A DNA stretch of 64,000 nucleotides. Source: Nocardia mikamii NBRC 108933 (GTDB taxonomy: Bacteria > Actinomycetota > Actinomycetes > Mycobacteriales > Mycobacteriaceae). The stretch lies in the NCBI RefSeq assembly GCF_001613505.1, contig NZ_BDCM01000003.1:62001-126000 (forward strand), written 5' to 3'. Below the pieces are notes generated by a model, which worked only from the letters and a program-made list of their open reading frames with translations, was not told where the DNA came from and made no database searches. Position numbers and translations under genes: made by a program. Below are positions 8,997 through 19,501 of this stretch, in pieces. The first letter of the stretch is position 1. Each line of letters begins with the position of its first letter.

Positions 8997-9656
8997 TTAT
9001 CGGTGCGGTGGCAGCAGACGTCCGGTGAAACCGGCCGCCACCAGCCGCTCGTACGCGGCGCGAACCGCGTCCGGAACATCCTGTTCGATCGCCCATCCCT
9101 CGGCCGCATACCGCCACACCCGTTGCGTATCCCCCACCAGCATCGTGACGACTCGCTCCGCATCGCCGATCCGCGCCACATAGTCGTCCAGCGACTCCGG
9201 TAGTGAACCGCACACCACCTCGACCTCAGGCCACCGCTTCCGGCAGGTCGCAAAACTGCGCCGCTGTTGATACGGCCGGCAGATCAGCAGAACCGACCGC
9301 ACGACGCGACCGGAGTCGCGCAGCAACGCACGCGAAAGGTCGATGTTCTCAGCGGTGTTCGTGGCGCGGGGCTCGACCAGGACAGCTTCGTCCGGAACAC
9401 CCTGCGCGACAGCGTGTTCCCGATAGTGAACCGCCTCCCCGTCCGGAAACTCGGCAACCGTCGTGGGCGCATTGGCGCCACTGAACACGATCGTCGAAAA
9501 GATCCCCCGCCGAAACAGCTCGACCGCATACACCGCCACCCCGATGTCGTGACTCCCCAGCCCGATCCCCACATCCACCGGCCGCGTCTCATGCCCCATG
9601 AGGTTGTACTCCCACAGGGTGCGGACATCTGGTCGAATACGCTCGGGAATCCGCAT
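8997..9656 (-). CDS. YdcF/ElyC/SanA-type (DUF218) protein
   Basis: A 219-residue protein with the DUF218 pattern: a Gly-rich strand VGIGLGSHDIGVA, IVFSGANAPTTVAEFPDGEA, and the acidic/asparagine motif VEPRATNTAENI that is diagnostic of YdcF, SanA and ElyC proteins. It has no signal peptide or TM segment from the chosen start, so it resembles cytosolic YdcF more than the envelope members. The biochemical role of this family is poorly defined; YdcF binds S-adenosylmethionine. The start is ATG at 9656, preceded by TATGAT at -10 spacing, so a leaderless transcript is plausible. It lies just past the S10 operon terminator on the same strand. Confidence 0.82.
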   Translation of the reverse strand: MRIPERIRPDVRTLWEYNLMGHETRPVDVGIGLGSHDIGVAVYAVELFRRGIFSTIVFSGANAPTTVAEFPDGEAVHYREHAVAQGVPDEAVLVEPRATNTAENIDLSRALLRDSGRVVRSVLLICRPYQQRRSFATCRKRWPEVEVVCGSLPESLDDYVARIGDAERVVTMLVGDTQRVWRYAAEGWAIEQDVPDAVRAAYERLVAAGFTGRLLPPHR

Positions 9657-9775
9657 CCGTCGATCATACGAACGCGGCGGATACTCGCCGGCCGGTGTGG
9701 TTGTCGCAGACCCGTCGCGTGCGAACGGCTGCCGGTCCGGCGAAACCGCAAGCGGAATGCTCGGCCTCGGATGCA

Positions 9776-9811
9776 CGAAGGCCCGCTTCCCGAACAGGAA
9801 GCGGGCCTTCG
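9776..9811 (-). terminator. S10-operon terminator hairpin
   Basis: A perfect 15-bp inverted repeat CGAAGGCCCGCTTCC (9776-9790 and 9797-9811) with a 6-nt loop, located 32 bp after the rpsQ stop codon. It separates the ribosomal operon from the YdcF gene. Confidence 0.9.
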
Positions 9812-9842
9812 TATTTCGACTACACAGCCGAGGCCGGGAAGA

Positions 9843-10139
9843 CTACTTCGCCTTCTCCAGAACCTCCACCAGCCGCCACCGCTTGGTGGCCGACAGCGGA
9901 CGGGTCTCCATCAGCTGCACGCGGTCGCCGACACCGGCGATCTCGTTCTCGTCGTGCGCCTTCACCTTCGAGGTGGTGCGGATGATCTTGCCGTAGAGCG
10001 GGTGCCGGTTACGGTCTTCCAGCTCGACAACGATCGTCTTGTTCATCTTGTCCGAGACGACGTAGCCGACGCGCACCTTGCGCGAGCCACGTTCGGTCTC
10101 CTTGGCCGGCGTCTTGGCCGGGCCCTTTACGTCGCTCAT
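9843..10139 (-). CDS. rpsQ: 30S ribosomal protein S17
   Basis: A 98-residue primary 16S rRNA-binding protein of the small subunit. The core [20 protein letters not shown] and the KVKAHDE segment are typical of S17. A charged N-terminal extension of about 20 residues precedes the core. It overlaps rpmC by 4 bp (ATGA) and is the last gene of the S10 operon. The spc operon (rplN and following) does not come next; a terminator and an unrelated gene follow, as in mycobacteria, where rpsQ and rplN are separated. Confidence 0.97.
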   Translation of the reverse strand: MSDVKGPAKTPAKETERGSRKVRVGYVVSDKMNKTIVVELEDRNRHPLYGKIIRTTSKVKAHDENEIAGVGDRVQLMETRPLSATKRWRLVEVLEKAK

Positions 10140-10375
10140 GCGGCGTCTCCCTTGCCTTCAGGACCGGAGGCCAAGCCGAGCTCGCGCTCACGCATGACCG
10201 TGTAGATGCGCGCGATCTCGTGACGAACCACACGCAGGCGCCGGTTGTTCTGCAACTGGCCGGTCGCCATCTGGAAGCGCAGGTTGAACAGCTCTTCCTT
10301 CGATTCACGCAGGCGGGCGACGAGCTCGTCCTCGTTGAGCTCGCGCAGGTCTGCGGCCGGAGTTCCGGTAGCCAT
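10136..10375 (-). CDS. rpmC: 50S ribosomal protein L29
   Basis: A 79-residue L29 with the family core [20 protein letters not shown] and [20 protein letters not shown]29 sits near the polypeptide exit tunnel and contributes to the docking surface for trigger factor and SRP. I set the start at ATG 10375 ([10 protein letters not shown]), which overlaps the rplP stop by one base (TGATG). An upstream in-frame start at 10408 would lie inside rplP. It overlaps rpsQ by 4 bp, consistent with tight translational coupling. Confidence 0.96.
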   Translation of the reverse strand: MATGTPAADLRELNEDELVARLRESKEELFNLRFQMATGQLQNNRRLRVVRHEIARIYTVMRERELGLASGPEGKGDAA

Positions 10376-10791
10376 CAGAACTGCTCCTCCCTGGTCACGA
10401 TCCTGCACTTCATCGGGAGCTTGTGCATCGCGCGGCGCAGCGCCTCGCGAGCGGTCTCCTCGTTCGGGTAAGACATCTCGAACATCACGCGACCCGGCTT
10501 AACGTTCGCGACCCACCACTCCGGCGAACCCTTACCGGAACCCATGCGGGTTTCGGCCGGCTTCTTGGTCAGCGGGCGATCCGGGTAGATGTTGATCCAG
10601 ATCTTGCCGCCACGACGGATGTGGCGGGTCATCGCGATACGCGCCGACTCGATCTGCCGGTTGGTGACGTATGCCGGCTCCAGAGCCTGGATGCCGAAGT
10701 CACCGAACGCCACCGAGGTGCCGCCCTTGGCCATACCGGTACGACGGGGGTGATGCTGCTTGCGGTGCTTGACCTTGCGGGGCATCAACAT
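10375..10791 (-). CDS. rplP: 50S ribosomal protein L16
   Basis: A 138-residue L16 that begins [17 protein letters not shown], close to the family signature, with [19 protein letters not shown] and [18 protein letters not shown]. It lies at the A-site/peptidyl-transferase region of the large subunit. The start at 10791 keeps the MLxPRK N-terminus seen in actinobacterial L16; the second Met at 10785 is an alternative. Only three bases separate it from the rpsC stop. Confidence 0.97.
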   Translation of the reverse strand: MLMPRKVKHRKQHHPRRTGMAKGGTSVAFGDFGIQALEPAYVTNRQIESARIAMTRHIRRGGKIWINIYPDRPLTKKPAETRMGSGKGSPEWWVANVKPGRVMFEMSYPNEETAREALRRAMHKLPMKCRIVTREEQF

Positions 10792-10794
10792 GGG

Positions 10795-11592
<798 letters not shown>

Positions 11593-12021
11593 TTACTTAG
11601 CCCCTCCCTTCCGGCGGCTACGAGCCGGGGCGGCGGAAGCGACGCTCTCGACCTCGATGGTGATGTGGCTGGTGCGCTTGCGGATCCGGAACGCGCGGCC
11701 CTGGGCACGCGGCTGGAAACGCTTCATGGTCGCGCCCTCGTCGACATACGCCGTCGAGATGACCAGGGTGTCGGGGTTCAGGCCGAAGTTGTTCTCGGCG
11801 TTCGCCGCGGCGCTGGCCACGACCTTGGCGACGGGTTCGCTGGCGGCCTGCGGTGCGAAGCGCAGGATGTTCAGCGCATCCTCGACCCGCTTGCCGCGGA
11901 CCAGGTCCACGACGCGGCGAGCCTTCATCGGAGTGACGCGAACGTGCTTCGCGGTCGCGCGCGCGGTCGGGTTCGCCTCGGGTTCGCTCAGCTGTGCTGT
12001 CTGGCTCTTCGCTTCGCTCAT
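11593..12021 (-). CDS. rplV: 50S ribosomal protein L22
   Basis: A 142-residue L22, whose beta hairpin lines the nascent-peptide exit tunnel and is a site of macrolide-resistance mutations in other bacteria. The core [19 protein letters not shown], the loop segment [20 protein letters not shown] and the terminal HITIEVE are clear. A short polar N-terminal extension ([18 protein letters not shown]) precedes the core. It overlaps rpsS by 4 bp. Confidence 0.97.
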   Translation of the reverse strand: MSEAKSQTAQLSEPEANPTARATAKHVRVTPMKARRVVDLVRGKRVEDALNILRFAPQAASEPVAKVVASAAANAENNFGLNPDTLVISTAYVDEGATMKRFQPRAQGRAFRIRKRTSHITIEVESVASAAPARSRRKGGAK

Positions 12022-12299
12022 CGCCGCTTGCTCTTCCGATCTTCCTTGACGTGGCTCCGGAACGTCCTGGTCGGCGCGAACTCACCGAGCTTGTGCCCGA
12101 CCATGTTCTCCGAGACGAACACCGGCACGTGCTTGCGGCCGTCGTGGACCGAGAACGTGTGGCCGATGAAATCGGGGATGATGGTCGAACGACGCGACCA
12201 GGTCTTGATGACCTGCTTGGTGCCCTTCTCGTTCTGGACGTCCACCTTCTTGAGGAGGTGTTCGTCGACGAACGGGCCCTTCTTGAGGCTGCGTGGCAT
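12018..12299 (-). CDS. rpsS: 30S ribosomal protein S19
   Basis: A 93-residue S19 of standard length ([16 protein letters not shown] to the end), with [20 protein letters not shown] and [10 protein letters not shown]. It forms part of the small-subunit head with S13 and binds 16S rRNA. A strong AGGAGGAGG ribosome-binding site lies in the 14-bp gap after rplB. Confidence 0.98.
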   Translation of the reverse strand: MPRSLKKGPFVDEHLLKKVDVQNEKGTKQVIKTWSRRSTIIPDFIGHTFSVHDGRKHVPVFVSENMVGHKLGEFAPTRTFRSHVKEDRKSKRR

Positions 12300-12313
12300 C
12301 TTTAACCTCCTCC

Positions 12314-13144
<831 letters not shown>

Positions 13145-13177
13145 GAGTTCTTCTCTACTTTCTGAAGATCCGACCGC

Positions 13178-13483
13178 TTACGCGACCGGGCCTCCGAAGA
13201 TCTCGATGGGCTTGCTGTCGGCCGAGATGGTCACGAGCGCGCGCTTGGTGCTCTTGCGCTGGCCGTAACCGAAGCGGGTCCGCTTGCGCTTGCCCTGACG
13301 GTTGGCAGTGTTGACGCTGGTCACCGTGACGCCGAAAACCTTCTCGACGGCGATCTTGATCTGCGTCTTGTTCGAGTCCGGGTGCACCAGGAAGGTGTAG
13401 GTGCCCTCTTCGATCAGCCCGTAGGACTTCTCGGAGATCACCGGCGCGAGCAGAATGTCGCGGGGGTCGGCGATGGTGGTCAC
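13178..13483 (-). CDS. rplW: 50S ribosomal protein L23
   Basis: A 101-residue L23 with the signature [19 protein letters not shown] and [20 protein letters not shown]. It lies at the exit tunnel and is the main docking site of trigger factor and SRP. I set the start at GTG 13483, which overlaps the rplD stop by 4 bp (GTGA). The frame is open further upstream, but those codons belong to the rplD shadow. Confidence 0.97.
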   Translation of the reverse strand: MTTIADPRDILLAPVISEKSYGLIEEGTYTFLVHPDSNKTQIKIAVEKVFGVTVTSVNTANRQGKRKRTRFGYGQRKSTKRALVTISADSKPIEIFGGPVA

Positions 13484-14166
13484 TTGCTTTCCTCCTGTGC
13501 AGACTCGGCCGGGCCGTGCACGAACGCGTTGAGCGCCTCGACGCTGAACACGACGTCGTCGCTGAGCAGCACGTCGTAGGTGTTCAGCTGGTCCGGCGCG
13601 ATCGGGTGCACACCCTGCAGGTTCGCCACGCTCTTCCACGCGGTGACATCTTCGCGGCCCACCACGACCAGAACCTTCTTGCGGTCCGACAGCTCGGCCA
13701 GGAAGTTCTTGGCGGCCTTGGTGGACGGCGTCTGGCCCGCGACCAGTTCGGTCACGACGTGGATGCGCTCGTTGCGGGCCCGGTCCGACAGGGCGCCACG
13801 CAGGGCGGCGGCCTTCATCTTCTTGGGCAGACGCTGCGAGTAGTCGCGCGGCTGCGGGCCGTGCACGGTGCCACCGCCGGTGAACTGCGGCGCACGGGTC
13901 GAACCCTGGCGGGCGCGGCCGGTGCCCTTCTGGCGGTACGGCTTCTTACCACCGCCGCGGACGTCGCCGCGGGTCTTGGTGGCGTGCGTGCCCTGGCGAG
14001 CCGCGGCCTGCTGGGCCACGACGACCTGGTGCATCAGCGCGATGTTGGCGGTCGCGTCGAAGATCTCCGCGGGGAGCTCGACGGTGCCGTTGGACTTGCC
14101 GCCCGGCTCTTTCACCGGGAGCGTAAGATTGGTCGCCTTTTCCGACTTCACAGTGTCGGTGCTCAT
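13480..14166 (-). CDS. rplD: 50S ribosomal protein L4
   Basis: A 228-residue L4/L1e-family protein. The tunnel-lining loop region [20 protein letters not shown] and the following [18 protein letters not shown] are diagnostic. In Escherichia coli L4 also autoregulates the S10 operon; nothing in this leader shows that here. It starts at ATG 14166, overlaps the rplC stop by 4 bp and carries a short Glu/Ser tail. Confidence 0.98.
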   Translation of the reverse strand: MSTDTVKSEKATNLTLPVKEPGGKSNGTVELPAEIFDATANIALMHQVVVAQQAAARQGTHATKTRGDVRGGGKKPYRQKGTGRARQGSTRAPQFTGGGTVHGPQPRDYSQRLPKKMKAAALRGALSDRARNERIHVVTELVAGQTPSTKAAKNFLAELSDRKKVLVVVGREDVTAWKSVANLQGVHPIAPDQLNTYDVLLSDDVVFSVEALNAFVHGPAESAQEESK

Positions 14167-14828
14167 GCCCGGGCACCACCCTTCGCAGCACTCTTGACGA
14201 TCACGATGCCGCCCTTGCGGCCCGGGATCGCGCCCTTGATCAGCAGCAGGCCGTTCTCGGCGTCCACCTTGTGGACCGAGAGGTTCTGCGTGGTCACGCG
14301 GTCGTTACCCATCCGGCCGGCCATCCGCATGCCTTTGAAAACACGGCCCGGCGTCGAACATCCACCGATGGAGCCCGGCCGGCGGTGCACGGCCTGCGCA
14401 CCGTGAGCGGCGCCCTGACCCTTGAAGCCATGACGCTTCATGACACCGGCGTAGCCCTTGCCCTTGCTGGTGCCGGTCACGTCGACGTAGGTGCCCTCTT
14501 CGAAGACATCGGCCGACAGTTCCTGGCCCACCTCGAACGAGGCGGCGTCGGCGACGCGGATCTCGGCGACGTGGCGACGCGGGGTGACACCGGCCTTGGC
14601 GAACTGCCCGGCGACGGGCTTGATCACCTTGCGCGGGTCGATCGCGCCGAAAGCGATCTGAACGGCGGAGTAGCCGTCGCGCTCCTCGGTGCGGATCTGG
14701 GTCACCACGTTCGGTCCGGCCTTGATGACGGTCACGGGAACGACGCGGTTCTTGTCGTCGAAGACCTGGGTCATACCGAGCTTGGTGCCCAGGATGCCCG
14801 CCGCCGGCCTGTTCTTGTTGTCAGTCAT
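14163..14828 (-). CDS. rplC: 50S ribosomal protein L3
   Basis: A 221-residue L3 that begins [20 protein letters not shown], with [20 protein letters not shown] and a Gly-rich tip loop ([20 protein letters not shown]) that reaches the peptidyl-transferase centre. I set the start at ATG 14828; in-frame codons upstream lie inside rpsJ. It is the second gene of the S10 operon. Confidence 0.97.
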   Translation of the reverse strand: MTDNKNRPAAGILGTKLGMTQVFDDKNRVVPVTVIKAGPNVVTQIRTEERDGYSAVQIAFGAIDPRKVIKPVAGQFAKAGVTPRRHVAEIRVADAASFEVGQELSADVFEEGTYVDVTGTSKGKGYAGVMKRHGFKGQGAAHGAQAVHRRPGSIGGCSTPGRVFKGMRMAGRMGNDRVTTQNLSVHKVDAENGLLLIKGAIPGRKGGIVIVKSAAKGGARA

Positions 14829-14842
14829 ATCTGCAATCCCCG

Positions 14843-15148
14843 TCACTGAATGTTGACGTCGACGCTGGCCGGCAGATCGATGCGCATGAGCGCGTCGACC
14901 GTCTTCGGCGTCGGGTCGAGGATGTCGATCAGCCGCTTGTGCGTGCGCATCTCGAAGTGCTCGCGCGAGTCCTTGTACTTGTGCGGCGAGCGGATGACGC
15001 AATACACGTTCTTCTCGGTCGGCAACGGCACCGGCCCGACGACGCGGGCACCGGTGCGGGTCACCGTCTCGACGATCTTGCGCGCAGACGCATCGATCGC
15101 CTCATGGTCGTAGGCCTTGAGCCTGATGCGGATCTTCTGTCCCGCCAC
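14843..15148 (-). CDS. rpsJ: 30S ribosomal protein S10
   Basis: A 101-residue S10 (NusE) of standard length, with [40 protein letters not shown] and a C-terminal [20 protein letters not shown]. It works in the small-subunit head and, with NusB, in transcription antitermination. It starts with GTG at 15148, with AAGGA nine bases upstream, and is the first gene of the eleven-gene S10 operon. Confidence 0.98.
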   Translation of the reverse strand: MAGQKIRIRLKAYDHEAIDASARKIVETVTRTGARVVGPVPLPTEKNVYCVIRSPHKYKDSREHFEMRTHKRLIDILDPTPKTVDALMRIDLPASVDVNIQ

Positions 15149-15743
15149 GCTGAGTGTCCTTTTCTCCGCTTACGTTGTGACCCAGGAGCTTTCGCTCCCG
15201 AACCACCCTCATTTGCACAGCCCGAACACACGAAGACGCATCAGCCACCATCACGACCGGGGCGCACCCGATCCATCGCCGCTGTTCATCTGTCATGGTT
15301 CTTCCGGTCCACGCGGTCGGGCGTGTCGCCCCTCCGCTCATTCTCCGACCCCGGGCATACTTCACCTGGTGGGTCTCGGAACTTCGTCCCGGACGTACCC
15401 GCGCCGGACTCGACGCCGATACTCAGTGGGTCCTGCTCACCTACCGGCGATGGACACGCACCACCGCTGCAGGCAACCCGAACAGTATGCCCGAGGCCCC
15501 CCACCCACTCCAAATCGGGGGTCGTGCCTGCCCGGACCGGACCGGGAACGGCCCGCGTTCGGGCGGGTGCACTCCGGCGACCACGAATCCGCCGTACCTC
15601 CAACACCTCGGAGAAGCCGCCGGTGCGCTACCGACTCGGCCGGCTGCGCCCGCGTACCACTGCCGCGATCGCCCGGACCGATCATCAGGGTATCGCCCGG
15701 GCGATAGCGGCCCCATCGCACAAAACTTACTTCACAGTAAGAT
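15149..15743. other. Intergenic region with S10-operon leader (minus) and promoter of the hot-dog gene (plus)
   Basis: This 595-bp stretch has no coding sequence that I can support; short frames on both strands lack a ribosome-binding site or recognisable motif. The part next to rpsJ must hold the S10-operon promoter and leader. The only structure there is a weak hairpin at 15185-15198 (GGAGC-TTTC-GCTCC), 37 nt before the rpsJ start. At the other end, CTTAC-TTCACA-GTAAG (15726-15741) is an inverted repeat directly before the hot-dog gene start and contains a TAAGAT-like -10, so it could be an operator for that gene. Confidence 0.5.
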
Positions 15744-16226
15744 ATGGGCATGAACCAAGAGACCGCCACGTACCGCGGCTGGAAGAAGTTGCCCGACAAT
15801 CGCCTCGGACATGCGCTGTTCTCGCTCGGCATGATCGCCCGGGTCCCCTACTTCGGCACCATCGTGCCCAACGTGGTCCGCTTGGAACCGGGGATGTGCG
15901 AGGTCACCGCCCCCAAATGGTTCGGCATCCACAACCACCTGGGCACCTTCCACGCCATCGCGGCGTGCAACCTGGCCGAGGTCGCGATGGGCATGCTGAG
16001 CGAGGCCACAGTGCCGACCACGCATCGGTGGATTCCGAAGGCGATGAATGTGCAGTACCTGACCAAGGCCGAATCGGGCCTGCGCGCGGTGGCGAAGCTG
16101 GAACGGATTCCGGACTTCGACACCATCACCGCGGGCGCCGAAGTGGTAGTCCCGGTGTCGATCTACGACAAGCGTGGCCGCGAGGTCGTGCACGCCGATA
16201 TCACCACCTGGGTCACCCCCCGGTAG
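15744..16226 (+). CDS. DUF4442-type hot-dog fold protein (thioesterase-like)
   Basis: A 160-residue single-domain protein of the DUF4442/PaaI-like hot-dog superfamily, whose members hydrolyse or bind acyl-CoA thioesters. The central helix segment NHLGTFHAIAACNLAEVAMG is the recognisable part. In related thioesterases this region supplies the catalytic Asp/Asn and acyl-binding residues. The start is ATG at 15744 or 15750 (MNQE), both close to a TAAGAT -10-like hexamer, so the mRNA may be leaderless. It converges with a lipase gene; the stop codons are 3 bases apart. The substrate is unknown. Confidence 0.78.
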   Translation: MGMNQETATYRGWKKLPDNRLGHALFSLGMIARVPYFGTIVPNVVRLEPGMCEVTAPKWFGIHNHLGTFHAIAACNLAEVAMGMLSEATVPTTHRWIPKAMNVQYLTKAESGLRAVAKLERIPDFDTITAGAEVVVPVSIYDKRGREVVHADITTWVTPR

Positions 16227-16229
16227 CGC

Positions 16230-17153
16230 TCAGCAGGGCGGAAGTGACGGCGCGCCGCTCACCGCGGCGGTGATCACAGCAACCGCGCGCGGGTCGGACA
16301 GCAGTTCCGCATGGCCCACCTGGAGCCCTGGGCAGCCATCCTGAATCCAGACATTGCGGTTGCCGTCCTGCGGCTCGGATAGCAGTGCGGTCTCCGGTGG
16401 AGTGATCACCTCGTCCGTGCGGCTCGCGATCGCGGTGTAGGAAATCCCGGGGCGGGTTTCGCCGCCCGCGTTCAACCCGTACAGCGTCGGCGTGCCGGGA
16501 GCCTGCTCGGCGCCCGCCGGGCCGTAGATCTCCGCCGCCGTCTCGGGTCCGTTCATCCCGAGCGCGCCGTAGAAGGGATACATCGTGGGCAGGCCGGAGA
16601 AGGTGGATCCGCGATAGGGCGTTCCCACGGTGACGACGCGCGCCACGGTTTCCGGGTGCCGTTGCACGAGCTCGCGAATAACGTTACCGCCGGTGGAATG
16701 GCCCAGCATGATCACCTGGGGCGCCCCGGTGATACCCCGTACCATCGCCACGAAGGCAGCGAGTTCGGTGGTCTGAGAGGAAATGTCGGCCACGCCATAG
16801 GGAACATTGCCGAGCAGCGCCGTGGATACCGGCCCCAGGCCGGGCCAGGACGGTTTGACCACCCCGTTCACACCGAGCACCGGCAGCCGCGCCCGCCCGA
16901 TGTCGGCGGCGAATACGCAGTAACCGAGTCGGTGCAGCTCCGGCGCCAGCACGGCGAAACTGGACTCCGCATCGGTGGCCGCCCCGTGCGCGAGAACCAC
17001 CGGAAAAGGCTTGTCCCGGGTCGGCCTGCAACCGAAATCGTTCGTACCGGCGAGGGTAGGAACCTGGACCGGAAGCGCGTGGGCTCGAGGGGTGATGACA
17101 GCGTTCAGGGCACACAGGACGAAGGCGACGACTGCGAACCGCATCCTAGTCAT
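16230..17153 (-). CDS. Secreted alpha/beta-hydrolase (lipase/esterase)
   Basis: A 307-residue exported hydrolase. The signal peptide (MTRMRFAVVAFVLCALNAVI, ending near AHA) is followed by an oxyanion-type strand FPVVLAHGAATDAESSF. The nucleophile elbow is GHSTGGNVIRELV, with Ser as the catalytic residue and a Thr where many lipases have Met or Gln. A catalytic His is likely in VGHAELLSD near the C-terminus. Cys residues in FGCRPT, DGCPG and the terminal PPC suggest disulfides. It resembles actinomycete secreted triacylglycerol lipases. The start at 17153 has GACGGGC upstream. Confidence 0.82.
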   Translation of the reverse strand: MTRMRFAVVAFVLCALNAVITPRAHALPVQVPTLAGTNDFGCRPTRDKPFPVVLAHGAATDAESSFAVLAPELHRLGYCVFAADIGRARLPVLGVNGVVKPSWPGLGPVSTALLGNVPYGVADISSQTTELAAFVAMVRGITGAPQVIMLGHSTGGNVIRELVQRHPETVARVVTVGTPYRGSTFSGLPTMYPFYGALGMNGPETAAEIYGPAGAEQAPGTPTLYGLNAGGETRPGISYTAIASRTDEVITPPETALLSEPQDGNRNVWIQDGCPGLQVGHAELLSDPRAVAVITAAVSGAPSLPPC

Positions 17154-17317
17154 GCCCGTCGATAGTAGCCGGACGATCGCGCAACACTTCCACGCCGCGA
17201 CCGCGTTGTCGATCACGAGGAACAGGCGATTTCGCGGCAACAGCATCTCGGCCCGCGCGACGCGTCTCGAAACGATTACGCGACGTCGCGACGGCGAGGT
17301 TTGTCCAGGCTGCGAGA

Positions 17318-18541
17318 ATGGCGGCCATGAGCGCGCACCATGTCCACCGTGCCGATCTGTGTGTCGTCGGGCTCGGTCCCACCGGCCGGGCCGTCGCTCA
17401 TCGCGCGATGCGGGCGGGCTTCGATGTCGTGGCCGTGGATCCGCGACCCGAGCGGCTGTGGCCGCCGACCTTCTCCTGCTGGGTCGACGAATTGCCGCAA
17501 TGGCTTCCACACAGCGCTATCGCCCAGCGCATCGAGGCGCCGACCGTATGGACGCGATCACAGCACCGCATCGAGCGCCCGTATTGCGTGCTGTCCAAAC
17601 CCGGTCTTCGCGAGGTGCTCGCGCTCGACGACGCCACCGTCCTCGCCCAGCGGGCCACCGCCGTCGGCGCTCATCGGGTGGAGTTGCAGGACGGCGGCAC
17701 CGTCACCGCGACGACCGTCGTGGACACCCGCGGGCTGGCCGCTCCCGGCAGCCGGCGCACCGCCAGCGCACACGGCATTTTCGTCGATGCCGAGGTGGCG
17801 GCGCCCATGGTCGGCGACGGCGAGGGACTGCTGCTGGACTGGCGCGACGAGAACGGCGCGGGCCCCGGTGAGCCGCCGTCGTTCCTGTACGCGGTGCCGC
17901 TCGGCGACGGCACCGTGATCTTCGAAGAGACCAGTCTCGGCCTGCGCGGCGGTATGCCGCAGCACGAATTGCGTCGGCGCACGCTCAATCGCCTTGCCGC
18001 CCATGGCATCCGGCTACGCGGCGACGAACCGGCCGAGGCCGCGCACTATCCGCTCGATCAGCCCCCGCCGCCGGTCCGCGCCGGGCTGCGCGCGGCCGAC
18101 CCGATACGGTTCGGCTCCCGCGGCGGCATGATGCATCCCTGTACCGGCTACAGCGTCGCCGATTCACTCGCGCTGGTGGACACGCTGATCGAGGCCCTGC
18201 GTACCGGCACCGATCCGGTCCGGGCGCTGTGGCCGTGGCAGGCCCGGCTGGTGTACTGGATGCGGACGCGCGGGCTCTACGGCCTCGGGCGGCTCACCAC
18301 CGCCCAGTCGATCTCGATGTTCGAGGCCTTCTTCACGGCCTCGCCGCGCCAGCAGCGGGCACTGCTGTCCGACCACGACGATTACGCCGCCCTCGGCGCC
18401 GTGCTGTTCATGACGGTGTCACGGACCTGGCCGTTCCGGTGGCGCTACGACCTGGTCGGCTGGACCAACCGCAACCGGTGGGTGGATTACGACTATCAGG
18501 CCGCGATCGCAAGCGGGCAAGTCGACCGGCTGTTCCCCTGA
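17318..18541 (+). CDS. Lycopene-cyclase-family FAD/NAD(P)-binding protein
   Basis: A 407-residue flavoprotein-like enzyme of the lycopene beta/epsilon cyclase (CrtL/CrtY) family. The N-terminal dinucleotide-binding motif DLCVVGLGPTGRAVAHRA is followed at about residue 47 by PPTFSCWVDELPQW, the cyclase-type segment. FLYAVPLGDGTVIFEETSL and GMMHPCTGYSVADSLAL are further family motifs. The family cyclises lycopene ends without net redox change, using reduced FAD. No other carotenoid gene (crtE, crtB, crtI) is near, so the product is inferred only from the family. The start is ATG at 17318; 17327 is an alternative. It converges with a crotonase gene 13 bp away. Confidence 0.75.
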   Translation: MAAMSAHHVHRADLCVVGLGPTGRAVAHRAMRAGFDVVAVDPRPERLWPPTFSCWVDELPQWLPHSAIAQRIEAPTVWTRSQHRIERPYCVLSKPGLREVLALDDATVLAQRATAVGAHRVELQDGGTVTATTVVDTRGLAAPGSRRTASAHGIFVDAEVAAPMVGDGEGLLLDWRDENGAGPGEPPSFLYAVPLGDGTVIFEETSLGLRGGMPQHELRRRTLNRLAAHGIRLRGDEPAEAAHYPLDQPPPPVRAGLRAADPIRFGSRGGMMHPCTGYSVADSLALVDTLIEALRTGTDPVRALWPWQARLVYWMRTRGLYGLGRLTTAQSISMFEAFFTASPRQQRALLSDHDDYAALGAVLFMTVSRTWPFRWRYDLVGWTNRNRWVDYDYQAAIASGQVDRLFP

Positions 18542-18554
18542 TCACGGGACTGAA

Positions 18555-19358
18555 TCACGGGCACTGGTGGGCGAATACCGCCTTGCGCTTGCCCAGCATC
18601 GCCGCGGCGCCCTCGGCGAAATCGGGTGAGCGCAGCAGCTCCGCCTGGCCCGCTTTCTCGGCGGCCAAGGTCTCGTCCAATGACGCCAGCGCCGCGCGGT
18701 TCAGGGTCCGCTTGGTGAGTTCGAGGGCGCGCCGGGGACCGTGGGCGAGTTTCGCGGCGACGGCTTCGACCTTGGCGTCGAGTTCGTCGGCGGGAAGCAC
18801 TCCGGCCAGCAGACCGCGGCGATAGGCCTCGGTCACGGGCAGCCGTTCGCCGAGTAGCGCCAGCTCCGCCGCCAGTGCCCGCCCCGAGGCCGCCGCTACC
18901 AGCGCCGTGGCACCGCCGTCCGGCATCAGCCCGATGTTGATGAACGCCTGCAGCAGATAAGCTTCCTCGCTCGCGTAGGTGAAGTCGGCGGAAAGCGCCA
19001 GCGCCACACCGATTCCCGCGACCGCGCCCCGCACGCGGGCGATCACCGGCACCGGCGCGTCGATGATCGAGCGAACCATGCGATTCGCACCGTCCATCGT
19101 CATCTCCGGGGTGATGCCCCGCTGCTTCTCCGCGACCGCTGCGGACAGGTCGGCGCCGGTGCAGAAGTCGCCTCCCGCACCGGTGACTATCACCACGCGC
19201 ACCGAAGGGTCCGCTGCCACGTTCCGGAAGGTGTCGCCGAGAGCGATCATGGCGTCGTAACTGATGGCGTTCTTACGACCAGGGTTGTCGATCGTCACCC
19301 GCAACACGCGATCGTCCCGCACGATGGTGAGGCCGGGGGTGTGGTCGTGATCGCTCAT
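18555..19358 (-). CDS. Enoyl-CoA hydratase/isomerase (crotonase family)
   Basis: A 267-residue crotonase-fold protein. The two oxyanion-hole segments are visible: GAGGDFCTGADLSA after beta-strand VRVVIVTG, and GAVAGIGVALALSADF. The later FINIGLMPDGGATA resembles the PaaG-like isomerase/hydratase group, with Asp instead of the second Glu of classic hydratases, so isomerase-like chemistry is as likely as hydration. It is divergent from a two-domain TetR regulator across a 143-bp region with repeated GGTTAAC motifs and is a likely target of that regulator. The physiological acyl-CoA is unknown. Confidence 0.88.
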   Translation of the reverse strand: MSDHDHTPGLTIVRDDRVLRVTIDNPGRKNAISYDAMIALGDTFRNVAADPSVRVVIVTGAGGDFCTGADLSAAVAEKQRGITPEMTMDGANRMVRSIIDAPVPVIARVRGAVAGIGVALALSADFTYASEEAYLLQAFINIGLMPDGGATALVAAASGRALAAELALLGERLPVTEAYRRGLLAGVLPADELDAKVEAVAAKLAHGPRRALELTKRTLNRAALASLDETLAAEKAGQAELLRSPDFAEGAAAMLGKRKAVFAHQCP

Positions 19359-19405
19359 GGTTACTCCCAGGTGGGTCGCGATGGCGGCGACGAGACGAGA
19401 ATGAT

Positions 19406-19459
19406 GGTTAACATTGCGAATTGTGGTTAACTTATGTTGACTTGTCCAGCGCTGTCAAC
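19406..19459. promoter_or_regulatory. Candidate operator cluster for the TetR-type regulator
   Basis: Two direct copies of GGTTAAC (19406-19412 and 19425-19431, spacing 19 bp, each containing the palindrome GTTAAC) are followed by a dyad GTTGAC-N12-GTCAAC (19436-19459). All lie between the divergent crotonase and regulator genes. This arrangement suits autoregulation by a TetR family dimer. It is read from sequence only. Confidence 0.5.
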
Positions 19460-19501
19460 CAATGGCGCAGTCGATGAGCCGACATGCAGAAGGAGAGGTC
19501 T

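Noticed and set aside
11593..12302. Ribosomal operon irregularity suggested by overlapping frames on the plus strand
   Set aside because: All eleven S10-operon genes are intact, in the standard order and of standard length; the plus-strand frames are shadows.
15117..15740. Several 80-200 codon frames upstream of rpsJ
   Set aside because: They overlap each other on both strands, have low-quality composition and lack start signals; the region is better read as leader and promoter.
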